Positions 48,073 to 56,762 are shown, counted from the first letter of the stretch. The stretch is 64,000 bases of DNA from Nitrosomonas oligotropha (GCF_009833085.1 NZ_QRBZ01000011.1:35199-99198), one strand, 5' to 3'. Numbers and translations are program-made. Notes: a model not told the origin generated them from the sequence alone.

Positions 48073-48409
48073 GATATGTGCCTCAAGTTCGTTGAACGAA
48101 CCGCCACTCACTGTCAAATGAGGTGGGCGGAACTGAACGGGTTGACAGACCGGTGAGGCACCAGCGAGCCTTGCGGCTCCCCGCCCAGTCCGCCCATAAG
48201 CGAGCACACTGAAGCAATAAAAAAGCCGCTCAACGCAACGCTGACGGCTATCTGCCGCCTCATTCAGGCTGTCAAACCCGGCCACGGACTTTGCCGTGAC
48301 TCTGGAAGAATAAACCCGAGTGGCTGAATTTGTCAATGATTTGGAATTACTGTAGTCTGCTGTTTGGTTCTTTTTAATGTGTGCAATCCATACATTGAAC
48401 AGGTGAAAT
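48073..48409 (-). promoter_or_regulatory. Conserved Ash/Icd-like leader region
   Basis: In frame with the downstream gene the minus strand reads SVAGFDSLNEAADSRQRCVE, CFSVLAYGRTGRGAARLAGA and FRPPHLTVSGGSFNELEAHI. From memory, similar segments recur upstream of small genes in P4-like satellites and islands, where they are annotated as Ash/Icd-like proteins. Whether it is translated or is a conserved regulatory DNA/RNA cannot be decided; no separate start was found. Confidence 0.4.
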
Positions 48410-48655
48410 ATGACGAAACAAGAACTTAACAGTATTGTTATCCGACTCATAGAAAGCCACAACCTTCCACCCGGCAATCCAATCGTACTAAGCGAAATAT
48501 TGCTAGCAGAATTGGAAGAAAATTGGGATGAGATACCCACACAAACGCAAGCAGTTTTACTTTGTGTCATCGCTGCGCTGAAGAAACAGTTTGCCGAGGA
48601 ACTTATATCTGAACTTGAGACGCGGGTAGTTGTGGATAAGCTTCGAGGAAAATAG
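48410..48655 (+). CDS. Hypothetical small acidic protein, 81 residues
   Basis: ATG with AGGTGA upstream. Peptide MTKQELNSIVIRLIESHNLP ... ILLAELEENWDEIPTQTQAV ... is helical and acidic. Divergent from the phage leader region. Possibly an early regulator or anti-host protein; no family recognised. Confidence 0.55.
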   Translation: MTKQELNSIVIRLIESHNLPPGNPIVLSEILLAELEENWDEIPTQTQAVLLCVIAALKKQFAEELISELETRVVVDKLRGK

Positions 48656-48689
48656 CAGCAATCGAAATGCTTCAGGTCATGTCTGAGAA

Positions 48690-48732
48690 AGCTATCCCAA
48701 TTGATAACGGCTATCAGATTCATGGGATAGCT
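48690..48732. ncRNA. Nested inverted repeat, candidate structured RNA
   Basis: Outer arms AGCTATCCCA (48690-48699) and TGGGATAGCT (48723-48732) are exact complements; inside, TGATA and TATCA pair again. The whole folds as one two-stage hairpin. It lies in a gene-poor part of the phage control region. Comparable structured RNAs act as immunity or antitermination factors in P4-type satellites; assignment here is inference. Confidence 0.4.
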
Positions 48733-49031
48733 GTCCACAAAAAACCCAGCACACCATAGGAGGGGGAGGGTGTACTGGGTTTAACTGACACAAAATCTAG
48801 TGGTGCTACCATCCGACTACGCGAGCTAACATGCGCTGGTTGCTGCGGTAATATCATGTCCAAGGAGAAATGATGATCAAATATTACCTCAAGTTTTAAG
48901 GAGCAATTCCGTAGATAAGATGGGCAAAAATACGTCATATTAAAATACTGAATTAATCCAACTATCCGAGTATCTCTAACCATCGAAGCTGAAATAAGTT
49001 TTGGACGTTCATTTGTAGCGCAGGTAATCAT
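48720..49031 (-). CDS. Doubtful ORF, 103 residues
   Basis: ATG 49031 with AGGTGG upstream; peptide MITCATNERPKLISASMVRD ... ends VKPSTPSPSYGVLGFLWTAI P. Its 3' end runs through the hairpin at 48742, so part of it may be an accidental reading of structured DNA. Unrecognised; it follows the 124-residue ORF by 19 bases. Confidence 0.3.
   Translation of the reverse strand: MITCATNERPKLISASMVRDTRIVGLIQYFNMTYFCPSYLRNCSLKLEVIFDHHFSLDMILPQQPAHVSSRSRMVAPLDFVSVKPSTPSPSYGVLGFLWTAIP
48742..48782. terminator. Long hairpin, possible terminator/attenuator
   Basis: AAACCCAG-C-ACACC and GGTGT-A-CTGGGTTT form a 13-bp stem with one mismatch around a purine-rich loop. It starts nine bases after the nested repeat at 48690. 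A tail TTTAAC follows on the plus strand; AAAAAC stands before it (TTTTTG on the minus strand), so termination could work in either direction, more likely minus. Confidence 0.5.
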
Positions 49032-49050
49032 GATTCCACCTGCTGTGGGA

Positions 49051-49425
49051 TTAATTCGTAGTGGGGGGTGGGCAGAACACAGTGACATCAAGGCTTCCAG
49101 TCATGCGGCCGAAGATCTTACGTCTTAAAGCTGTGTTCCACCCAATGAACGCGAAATAGGACGGGTGGAACTGAATGTCACGAATGGCTAAAGGTTTCCG
49201 GCCTCCATTAATAAACAAACAGCCCCACTCGTTTTCGAGAAAACCAGTGCGTGAAGTGAAAAGATAGGAGGTATACGCACCGGGTTTTAGGACAGTTCCA
49301 GCCTTCCGACTAAATGCCGGGGAGCATCCGGGCTGGTGCGGGCTATTCCTGAATCGGGATGCAGGGATAGACTTGCTAAGCATTATCACCGTAAACTGAA
49401 TGAAGTTCCGTGCGCTCCCGAACAT
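49051..49425 (-). CDS. Hypothetical phage ORF, 124 residues
   Basis: ATG 49425 begins two bases after the ATPase remnant's stop and has GGAGG as ribosome site, so it looks translated. Peptide contains SRTGFLENEWGCLFINGGRK and FAFIGWNTALRRKIFGRMTG. Unusual composition with many Arg, Phe and Pro, reminiscent of Ash/Icd-like satellite proteins, but I cannot assign it. Confidence 0.42.
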   Translation of the reverse strand: MFGSARNFIQFTVIMLSKSIPASRFRNSPHQPGCSPAFSRKAGTVLKPGAYTSYLFTSRTGFLENEWGCLFINGGRKPLAIRDIQFHPSYFAFIGWNTALRRKIFGRMTGSLDVTVFCPPPTTN

Positions 49426-49427
49426 TT

Positions 49428-49898
49428 CTAAGCAGCCTCCGCCTTAACTTGATCACCCGCAATCACTCCGTTCTCAATCCAGTGCGCCTCAACCGCAGAT
49501 GGAAGATTTGCCGGTTTTTCTTTCAGCGTACCGAACAACAGCACAGATTCAATCTCACCGGCGCGAGATAAGCCCAATAGCCACTTTAAGCACGCGCTGC
49601 GGCTTGGCAAATCAAGCAGATCGAATTCATCAGCCATTAAAAACTTGATCCCGGCCACATGGTTGATCGCCTCAGCAATCATCATGTTCGCGCGCCATTT
49701 TGCTGATGCGGATGCAAGACCATATGGGCGTCCGTCGTAGCTGATCGACATATCCGAGTTGATATACCGATGCCTTCGGCGTCACGTATGGTGAGATCGT
49801 CTTTTGCAGGATCAAACTCGTTTTCAGGATCACGGAGCTTATCCACAAATACACCGGCAGCGTCATCAGCAGTGACTGTATCGCCGGATAAGCGAGCT
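49428..49898 (-). pseudogene. Phage SMC/RecF-like ATPase, C-terminal fragment with frameshift
   Basis: The last 107 codons read GRPYGLASASAKWRANMMIA, then the Walker B region IKFLMADEFDLLDLPSRSAC and the ending EAHWIENGVIAGDQVKAEAA, typical of ATPases with an ABC/SMC head in phage early regions. Upstream the coding sense continues in another frame (VFVDKLRDPENEFDPAKDDL), so a one-base shift lies near 49768. The N-terminal half is gone: at about 49898 the sequence switches to terminase on the other strand. Confidence 0.7.
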
Positions 49899-50189
49899 AT
49901 GGGTTACTCTCATCCAGAGACTCATGTGAGTAACTATCAAGGCAAAATCACGAAAACTAAATTAACCAAGCATTACCCGCCCGACACCGTGGCCGCAATA
50001 TTTCTATTGAAAAATCGCCACCCAGAAAAATGGCGCGACAAGGTTGAGGTTGGCGTTAACGTGAAACTCGACAGGGATCAGCTGACGCAAATTGAGCAAG
50101 TATTCATGGAAAAAATGGCTCAGTCGAGAGCGCGCCAGGAAGCCGTGTTGTTGGAGCGTGGTATTACCATAGAGCATGGGCAAGATTGA
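49899..50189 (+). pseudogene. Terminase small-subunit C-terminal fragment
   Basis: Reads GYSHPETHVSNYQGKITKTK and HYPPDTVAAIFLLKNRHPEK WRDK, a hallmark C-terminal part of phage terminase small subunits (DNA packaging recognition). The N-terminal DNA-binding part is missing: a deletion joined it to the ATPase fragment. An ATG at the junction could restart translation. The terminase large gene follows three bases later. Confidence 0.75.
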
Positions 50190-50192
50190 TGC

Positions 50193-51178
50193 ATGTCGAC
50201 TCCAGGTCTCATATTTAATGATCCAAGGTACCCGGATTTTGTAGAAAGATATCACGCTGATCCGCTGCGGTTTGCAGTTGAGGTCTGCGGCCTGGTTCCA
50301 TCGGAAGATCAAGAGGAGCTGTTTAATGAAATAGCCCCGGCAAATGCAAAAGTTAGCGTTGTATCGGGAACTTCGACCGGGAAAACCGCAGCTTTTGCCA
50401 GGATAGCGTTGTGGCACTTGTCGTGTCACCCGATAGCATCCTACGAAGGCAAGATCGAAATAGGTTCCAACACGTACATTGGCGCGCCGCGCATAAGCCA
50501 GGTTGCCGATGGTATTTGGAAGGAAATGAACGATGCCTACCTTGGTATTGCTTATGGCCCGCACAGCTGGATTAACGATTACTACGAAATAACCAAAACC
50601 AGAGTTTATGTAAAAAGATTTGAAGAGCAGTGGTTTATTTCGCAGGTTGCCATGCAGAAAGGGCAGGCAATCGGTGTGGCAGGGAAACATAGATATCAAA
50701 CGCCACTTTGCTGGTTGATAACGGTGGGGTGGGTTCCACGGTTAATAAATTGATTGAGGCGTCTGGTGTTACGGTTGTGAGAGTCAATTGGGGCAAGCCA
50801 TGTTTCAAGAAGGAATATCAGGATCGTTTTTACAATCGCCGCGCTTGCGCGATGGTTAGATTTCGTGATGCGGTCAGATCAGGGCGCGCGGTAATGCCGC
50901 AAAATATCGATAGAAAAATGCGGGAAAAGATATTGCTGCAAGGTGCCCGGCTGCCGTATCACTTTGCTGAGGCCGGTGGGCTTAAGTATGTCATGGAGAA
51001 AAAAGAAGAAATGCGGAAGCAAGGGATAAAATCCCCGGACATTATTGATGCGATGAGCTTTCCGTTTCTTGAGGATGCGACAAGCTACATGGTTTCTGCT
51101 GATGCGATGGTGGGGGGCGTCGATTCCGTGGCTGCTGCGGCGCAAAACAAGGCTGATGATTTGTTTGCTGGGGTTTGA
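50193..51178 (+). pseudogene. Terminase large subunit, internally deleted and frameshifted
   Basis: First part (50193-50695) carries the packaging ATPase Walker A VVSGTSTGKTAAFARIALWH. At about 50695 the frame changes and the text jumps to the nuclease domain: LLVDNGGVGSTVNKLIEASG and VRVNWGKPCF, ending SPDIIDAMSFPFLEDATSYM. The combined length is about 325 residues against roughly 500 in the family; the ATPase Walker B and first nuclease Asp region are missing. Not functional. Confidence 0.8.
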
Positions 51179-51358
51179 TTATCTTTTTAGAGTCTAGGAT
51201 AAATAGGGTTATTAATAAAAGTGAGGTTTTATTTATTATTCTGGAGTGCGTAATAGATTATTTAATTCATAAGATTTATCATTCTTCCATAAAAACATTG
51301 ACCGTAAAATTTCTAAACTAAATTTTTATCAAAAAAATAAATAACAGAACCTTGATAC

Positions 51359-52243
51359 ATGCCTTTCACTGATGATCCAAACTTAATTGCGCCAGAAGAT
51401 CCAGATTGCACAATATGGCGCTACATGGATATAACAAAATTTTTGTCTTTGATCGACAAATCGAAGCTATTTTTTGTTCGTATTGATCGGCTAATGAAAG
51501 ATGACGCTTATGAAGGTTTTTTTTCTGACTTCAACGTGCAGTTTGGAAATGAAGATTCAGAAATACACAAACAATTAGATAACTTAAGGGCAGAACTAAT
51601 TGAGAAAGTTGAAAGTACTAAAATAAAAATGATGCAGGAAGAAAGTAAAAGCTCTGAAGAGGCTGAGAAATGGGGAGAAAAAGAATTAGATAATTTTGAT
51701 AAACAGAGATCTAATATCTACTTGAGCAACAAGTGGATTCCAAATGATATGAAAAAATTCCACGATAAAGTGTTCATTGATTCCTGGCATATTCAAGAAC
51801 ATGAATCTGCTGCAATGTGGAAATTATACGCTGGTAACGCAAGCGGAATAGCAATTGAATCTTCATATAATAGGTTAAAAAATTCTTTAAAATCCTGTAA
51901 TGAATATCAAGTAAATATCGGAACAGTGAAATATATGGATTATCGTAGGAATTATATTCCAGTACATTATCCGCTTTCTGTGTTTTTACATAAAAGAAAA
52001 AGTTTTGAGCACGAAAAAGAATTAAGAGCGCTGGTTATGGCAACCTCTAGCAGAGATTCTATTGAATATAAGGATATCTTTGGAATTGAAGTTTCAATTG
52101 TTTTAGAAGAATTAATTAATCGGATCTTTGTTTCACCAACTGCGGAGCCGTGGATTTTGCAACTATTACAGTCGGTAATTAAGCGGTACAAGTTAGATAA
52201 AGAAATAGTCCAATCTGATCTTATTTCAAAGCCTATCTATTAA
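51359..52243 (+). CDS. DUF2971 protein, AT-rich cargo gene
   Basis: 294 residues, apparently intact. DUF2971 signs: an N-terminal IWRYMDITKFLSLIDKSKLF then DAYEGFF in place of the usual DPFEG, and the core WHIQEHESAAMWKLYAGNAS GIAIES. The middle (~75-125) is a charged coiled coil. Codon use is much more AT-rich than the surrounding phage genes. An AT-rich gap with TTGACC at 51298 may hold the promoter. The next gene begins 93 bases after its stop. DUF2971 proteins have no established activity but recur in mobile islands; a defence role is inference. Confidence 0.75.
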   Translation: MPFTDDPNLIAPEDPDCTIWRYMDITKFLSLIDKSKLFFVRIDRLMKDDAYEGFFSDFNVQFGNEDSEIHKQLDNLRAELIEKVESTKIKMMQEESKSSEEAEKWGEKELDNFDKQRSNIYLSNKWIPNDMKKFHDKVFIDSWHIQEHESAAMWKLYAGNASGIAIESSYNRLKNSLKSCNEYQVNIGTVKYMDYRRNYIPVHYPLSVFLHKRKSFEHEKELRALVMATSSRDSIEYKDIFGIEVSIVLEELINRIFVSPTAEPWILQLLQSVIKRYKLDKEIVQSDLISKPIY

Positions 52244-52336
52244 ATGCAGTGTCTTTTATTACAGAAAATTATGCATTTTTTCTCTAATATAAATATTTCT
52301 TTATTATCAAAGAGTATGAACTTCGGAGAAGATGAA

Positions 52337-54040
52337 ATGAATATGAGTCATGATCAGGATCAGGATCACAAACGTCTAGCACAAGCAGAGAATCTGCAGT
52401 TATTAACCAGAGAGTTGAAATTAACAGATATACTGACGGTGCATACCTCGAATACAGATGGTTCCCCAAACTACTGCGGTATCTACTGCGCACTTGTGCC
52501 AAACGATCAAATTGATCAAGCATTATCGAGTTCAAATTGGGATCTTTTACATGGCCAGGGATTGCCAGATGACGCTATTTACAATATCCATGATAAGGAA
52601 CAATATCGCTATCTCCGTTACGGGAAAGAGAGCGGCATTGAGCCTCTCGTTATAGACCGCTTTTTTCATGACCTGCGAGATAGCTATAATGAAATATCCG
52701 AAGAGTTTCGTTTATTTCATAATCTATACCATGACAGGAAGACGAATCAGTTCATAAAATTCGATAATGACGGGAACGAAACAGTAGTGGCAATTATTAA
52801 GGAAGATTGTATAAAAATCCGTGTAAAGGAGATTCGGCAGTTCTTGGCTATTAAAAACATGCATCTTTCGATTCAATTTGATTGTCGTGAGCATTCATTA
52901 TTTTCATTGGAAGAACTTAGTTTGAAAGCTTGTGGCGAGTATCAGCGTAAAGATCTTAGCTGTTGGAGCCTCAATTATGGTGATGGCATTTGCATCAGCG
53001 AGCATCGCTCTTTCAGTCGACTGTTTGGAAAGCGGATGGTAGAACCTTTGCCGAAATCTAAGAGTGATTTTGGGAGCTTTGCCCAAGAGACCGAAAAAGA
53101 ATATGTGGAGTTCATAATTAATGAGAATGAAAACGGTGATGTACTGACTCATACCTCAAATCCTGATAAATTGGCTAACAATTTCGGTGCTAACCCAGGA
53201 TCTCCAAATTTTCTAACTTTAATACATTTTCGAAAGCAAGTTCTCGATAAATATTATCAGCAACCCTCCAAATATTTAATCGAAGATTCGATGCTAAGTT
53301 GTGGAAACCTTTGGAGTCTAAAGATAGACAATCATCATTCGGATAAAATTTGTGTTTGGTTAGGTGATTTGGGGAATATCTCTTACCAGGAACAACTGTA
53401 CTGGCGTACATATAACATTCCCCCCCAGGGCACCGTAAGTGAGACATATTTCAAACGAGAAATGCTTGCGCAGTTTACTGACTCAAAACGCCCCGAACAC
53501 AAATTTGCAAATAAATATCACCGCTTGCAAGAAGAAAGTGTCAATCGATTAGGTTGGGAAATTCTACTTCACTTGGATGAAGGAGACGATTATTACATCA
53601 AAGGTTTGCGAATTCCCGCGACAGAAGAACAGCGCGACTTTGATGAGTTGGTCTTAGGTTTAACAAAGTTGCTTATCGACTCCATAAATGAAAAGGATCT
53701 CAAAAAAATAATCCCTAAAGAGGATCTCCCAAATATTAAAGGAAGCATTAACCGCCTAGAGTACGTACTGAAAGCAAGAGGTGTCGAAGAGTATGATTCT
53801 CAAATTATGTTTCTTCGTAATCTACAAAGTTTACGTTCTAGTGGTGCCGCACATCGTAAAGGAGATACATATCGAAAAATTGCTGTCGTCTTCGGCGTAG
53901 ATGACCAAAATCTAGTTACAGTATTTGCTGGGATAATGGATCAGGCCTTGAGTTTTCTAGATTTTCTATTAAATATCGTAGGCGGAGGTAAGTTGCAAGG
54001 CGCTAACAACGTTTTAAACGAGAACAATGAAAAGAGATAA
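52337..54040 (+). CDS. Large protein of unknown family with C-terminal HEPN-like motif
   Basis: 567 residues from ATG 52337, chosen because GGAGA precedes it; the frame opens at 52244. Two regions begin alike (DILTVHTSNTDGSPNYCG near the N-terminus and DVLTHTSNPDKL near residue 265), hinting at an internal duplication. The C-terminal ~120 residues are helical and contain NLQSLRSSGAAHRKGDTYRK, where R-S-S-G-A-A-H fits Rx4-6H of HEPN domains. No signal peptide or membrane helix. Same strand and AT-rich composition as the DUF2971 gene, so the two probably form a unit. Function unknown. Confidence 0.65.
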   Translation: MNMSHDQDQDHKRLAQAENLQLLTRELKLTDILTVHTSNTDGSPNYCGIYCALVPNDQIDQALSSSNWDLLHGQGLPDDAIYNIHDKEQYRYLRYGKESGIEPLVIDRFFHDLRDSYNEISEEFRLFHNLYHDRKTNQFIKFDNDGNETVVAIIKEDCIKIRVKEIRQFLAIKNMHLSIQFDCREHSLFSLEELSLKACGEYQRKDLSCWSLNYGDGICISEHRSFSRLFGKRMVEPLPKSKSDFGSFAQETEKEYVEFIINENENGDVLTHTSNPDKLANNFGANPGSPNFLTLIHFRKQVLDKYYQQPSKYLIEDSMLSCGNLWSLKIDNHHSDKICVWLGDLGNISYQEQLYWRTYNIPPQGTVSETYFKREMLAQFTDSKRPEHKFANKYHRLQEESVNRLGWEILLHLDEGDDYYIKGLRIPATEEQRDFDELVLGLTKLLIDSINEKDLKKIIPKEDLPNIKGSINRLEYVLKARGVEEYDSQIMFLRNLQSLRSSGAAHRKGDTYRKIAVVFGVDDQNLVTVFAGIMDQALSFLDFLLNIVGGGKLQGANNVLNENNEKR

Positions 54041-54202
54041 GCTTTCGTCGCACCGCTTTTAGAACGACTTAGACGAATGTTTATTACCATTAATCAGTGG
54101 GAGGTCAATAAATCTTAATAACCTGATATCAGATTTATCCGTTGTAGTGAGCCATTAAGAGCAAAAACTTCCTAAGCTAACTTGGTCTTTTTAGACAAAC
54201 CC

Positions 54203-54936
54203 TCAATTACTCAATCCTCCCGTAACAATATGCGCAATTCCCCGGTCTCTAACATCCTGACCGACATCTTGCTGCTGTGCGGCTGATGTCACAACCGTGT
54301 TTCTGCCGCTGCCAATATTGTTGATCATGCTTTCAATATTGGGCGCGTCCGGTATCTTTATCGGCGGAAGAACTTGCGGAGCGCTTGGCACGGTCACGGA
54401 AGCGGTTTGAACTTCTTTCGCCTTGGCCGGTAGCGATATGGTTTGCTGAGTGGCCAGCGCCACTAATTTTTTCTTTTCTTCCACGGCACGGTTCGCCGTC
54501 CCTACTCAATCATCCGGGCTTGACCTTTTGAATAGTGTTTCATTATTGGCAATCTTGTAATCTTGGATTGCCGATACGAAATCGGCATCGCTCATGCTGG
54601 CGGGATCTTTCCCTTTTAGAGCGTTCCCAATCAACCCGGATTGACCGCCAAACTCCAAACTGCATCTTGAACGGCAGCGCCGCGGCCAGATATATCGATG
54701 CCCGACTTCCTGAGCTTTTCGACCTGCGGATCAAAATGGGTTTCTTTGATAAAAGCGTGCTGCGCGGCTCCGAATTCGGGATCAGAGCGGGCAACTTCCT
54801 TCCACATCGAATTGAATTCCGGTGTTCCTGGTTTCAATCCTTTGAACTGTTCGCCATATTTGGTCGATTTCAGGAATTCTTGGAGCGTCCCCATATTCGA
54901 AGATAGTTGATAGGTTCCATAGGATACGCCACCGTG
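54203..54936 (-). pseudogene. VgrG-related/tail-lysin phage protein, broken
   Basis: The minus strand reads HGGVSYGTYQLSSNMGTLQE, GTPEFNSMWKEVARSDPEFG, then SGIDISGRGAAVQDAVWS. A frameshift near 54655 moves the sense to EFGGQSGLIGNALKGKDPAS, and an in-frame TGA at 54506-54508 interrupts before EEKKKLVALATQQTISLPAK. This order matches VgrG-related tail-associated peptidoglycan hydrolases of prophages (family recalled by pattern). The N-terminal portion is missing where it meets the plus-strand spike remnant. Confidence 0.65.
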
Positions 54937-55020
54937 GTCAGGCTTGCTGTTGGGGGTTCCGAAATCGTTATTACGGAAGATGGGGTTACTATCAATGCAC
55001 CAAGAATCGACCTGAACTAA
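54934..55020 (+). pseudogene. VgrG/gpV-like spike C-terminal remnant
   Basis: Reads LAVGGSEIVITEDGVTINAP RIDLN and a stop one base before the PAAR start. Short beta-strand text of this kind ends phage spike and VgrG proteins, which carry PAAR tips. Only the last ~28 codons remain, so it is a junction fragment. Confidence 0.45.
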
Positions 55021-55021
55021 T

Positions 55022-55285
55022 ATGCCCGGAATTGCGAGAGTTGATCAGGATTCTGCCGGTGCTTTAATAATTGGAGTTCTGGCCGGTAGCGTGTTTGTGA
55101 ATGGCAAAAGCGTCGCTGTTTTGGGCGCTCAAGTGAGAATTCATAATACCGGGCCGCACACTTCCGCTGTAATGGCTGAATCAAGCGGTACCGTATTCGC
55201 TCACGGTATTGGCGTATGCAAAGCTGGTGATAAAGCCACCTGCGGGCACCCGGTCAATGGTAGCGGGAATGTTTTTTGTACTTAA
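55022..55285 (+). CDS. PAAR-domain spike-tip protein
   Basis: 87 residues. Glycine-rich PAAR repeats: MPGIARVDQDSAGALIIGVL, VFVNGKSVAVLGAQV, HNTGPHTSAVMAESSG, and CKAGDKATCGHPVNGSGNVF with Cys/His suited to the metal at the cone tip. It would sharpen a contractile tail spike. The apparent spike gene upstream is only a remnant, so it is probably orphaned. Confidence 0.85.
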   Translation: MPGIARVDQDSAGALIIGVLAGSVFVNGKSVAVLGAQVRIHNTGPHTSAVMAESSGTVFAHGIGVCKAGDKATCGHPVNGSGNVFCT

Positions 55286-55297
55286 GGGAATTTTAAA

Positions 55298-55786
55298 GTG
55301 AAAAATCTATTATTCGATTTTAATGACTTATCACCCAATGGAAAGGCCGCGAAACAAGTGAGTAGATACTTTGCGCAGGCCGGTTCTCATGTTGTTCAAC
55401 AAGATGTATCAAGCCAGGTTAAGAGATCATCCGGGGTAAGCTATCGTGAAATGACGCTCACCTTTGCTGATTCTCAGAAAGTTACCATGAGAATAAAACA
55501 GACCGGCGATATCTACCAGGTGCTTTTGAACGGCAAATTGCTGCCGATAAAGAACCAGGATAGCCATGCTGACGCAATTGCAGAGATCGTAAAAGCGATG
55601 GATGCCGGAAGATCGAAGTACCAGAAATTGCTTGCCGCAGCCAAGGTCAAGCTGCCAGATGGGATTCGCACGGCAGCGCCCAAAATGAAAGCGGTTTTGA
55701 CGGAGAAAAGGGATGCCTTAAAGTCCGCCATTGCAGAAGTTCGCGCGCAAATCGAGAAATACAAAACCGGGAGTATTGCGGCATGA
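55298..55786 (+). CDS. Conserved phage protein of unknown function
   Basis: 162 residues. N-terminal LLFDFNDLSPNGKAAKQVSR, a beta-rich middle (YREMTLTFADSQKVTMRIKQ, DIYQVLLNGKLLPIKNQDSH) and a helical tail. Similar proteins sit next to PAAR/spike genes in proteobacterial prophages, as far as I recall, without assigned role. AAG ribosome region; its stop overlaps the nuclease ATG (ATGA). Confidence 0.65.
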   Translation: MKNLLFDFNDLSPNGKAAKQVSRYFAQAGSHVVQQDVSSQVKRSSGVSYREMTLTFADSQKVTMRIKQTGDIYQVLLNGKLLPIKNQDSHADAIAEIVKAMDAGRSKYQKLLAAAKVKLPDGIRTAAPKMKAVLTEKRDALKSAIAEVRAQIEKYKTGSIAA

Positions 55787-56267
55787 AATTATTGAATTCA
55801 GTGATTTCAGTCTTGTTCTGTTGTTGTATGGATGCGGCGATCCTGTTTTCGCGGGTTCGACAATCAAGCCGGATGCTGTGGTTAAAGTGCATGATGGTGA
55901 TACATTCCTGATTAATATTGCCGGGTGTCCGGATGTTCTGTGCCTGCATGTCCCGGTTCGCATGAATGGGATTGATGCGCCAGAGATCAGGGGCAAATGC
56001 CCGCAAGAAAAGTCCGGCGCTGTGGTGGCAAGGGATTTTTTGGCCAGAATACTTTCATCTGCTAAGCCTGGAACCATCGAGCTGAGAAATGTTGGCCGTG
56101 ACAAATATTTCAGGATAAATGCCGATGTTTGGGTCGGTGGCGTGAATATCGGCCAGGAAATGATAAACAAAGGCATCGCAAGGGCGTATGACGGCGGCAA
56201 GCGTGGCGGGTGGTGTGGTCAGCAGCAATCAGGATCAGGAATTCTGGTGACCGCTACTAGGTTGTAA
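55783..56267 (+). pseudogene. Thermonuclease-like (SNase) protein with signal-peptide frameshift
   Basis: ATG 55783 overlaps the previous stop and starts a signal peptide MKLLNSVISVLFCC. A shift in the TTGTTCTGTTGTTG run near 55820 leads to CGDPVFAGSTIKPDAVVKVH, then DGDTF, RMNGIDAPEIRGKCPQEKSG and YDGGKRGGWC, the SNase fold with catalytic-region Asp/Arg/Glu. Secreted nuclease if repaired; as written, translation from 55783 would stop early. Confidence 0.75.
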
Positions 56268-56345
56268 TAAAATCTATTTTCAGCCTGTCTTTACTTCGCT
56301 GCGATCATAATTCTGCGTAGTCCAACCAAGCGCAAATCTATTTAT

Positions 56346-56762
56346 TTACTCCAAAGACAGCACTAATTTCTTACCCAATGCGGCGGCGGCCTTGTCAAGC
56401 TGCCTAAGCGTTGCCCAGTGATGGGGATCTTCCAAGCGCTGCGCAGCTGGCCAGGATGTCTCAAGCGCTCTCGCTATTTCTGCAAGAGATTTGTCGCCGC
56501 GCGCCCATTTAATCAAAAGCGCTGACTGTATTTTTACATCTGGCGCGATGTAATAAGCATCTTGGATGCTCTCCGATGGAAACGGGGTGTCCTTGCCTGA
56601 TTCAATATACTCTTCCAGCATTGCAGACAACACTTCAGCGCCATTAAACAAGCATTCTTCGATGGTTTCACCTTGCGTTATTGCTTCTGGAATATCAATA
56701 AATTGTACAAAGTACCCGGAAGGTTCTTGCGGTTCAAATTTTGCTGGATAAAGTGTATTCAT
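56346..56762 (-). CDS. hicB: HicB-family antitoxin
   Basis: 138 residues. N-terminal partial RNase-H-like HicB fold (YPAKFEPQEPSGYFVQFIDI, ITQGETIEECLFNGAEVLSA) and a C-terminal HTH-like part (KSLAEIARALETSWPAAQRL). Neutralises HicA and represses the operon. ATG overlaps the hicA stop (ATGA). Confidence 0.93.
   Translation of the reverse strand: MNTLYPAKFEPQEPSGYFVQFIDIPEAITQGETIEECLFNGAEVLSAMLEEYIESGKDTPFPSESIQDAYYIAPDVKIQSALLIKWARGDKSLAEIARALETSWPAAQRLEDPHHWATLRQLDKAAAALGKKLVLSLE

Noticed and set aside
48073..48738. Long N-terminal extension of the 100-residue phage gene
   Set aside because: The upstream part overlaps the opposite-strand 81-residue gene and lacks a start; ATG 48072 matches the usual gene boundary.
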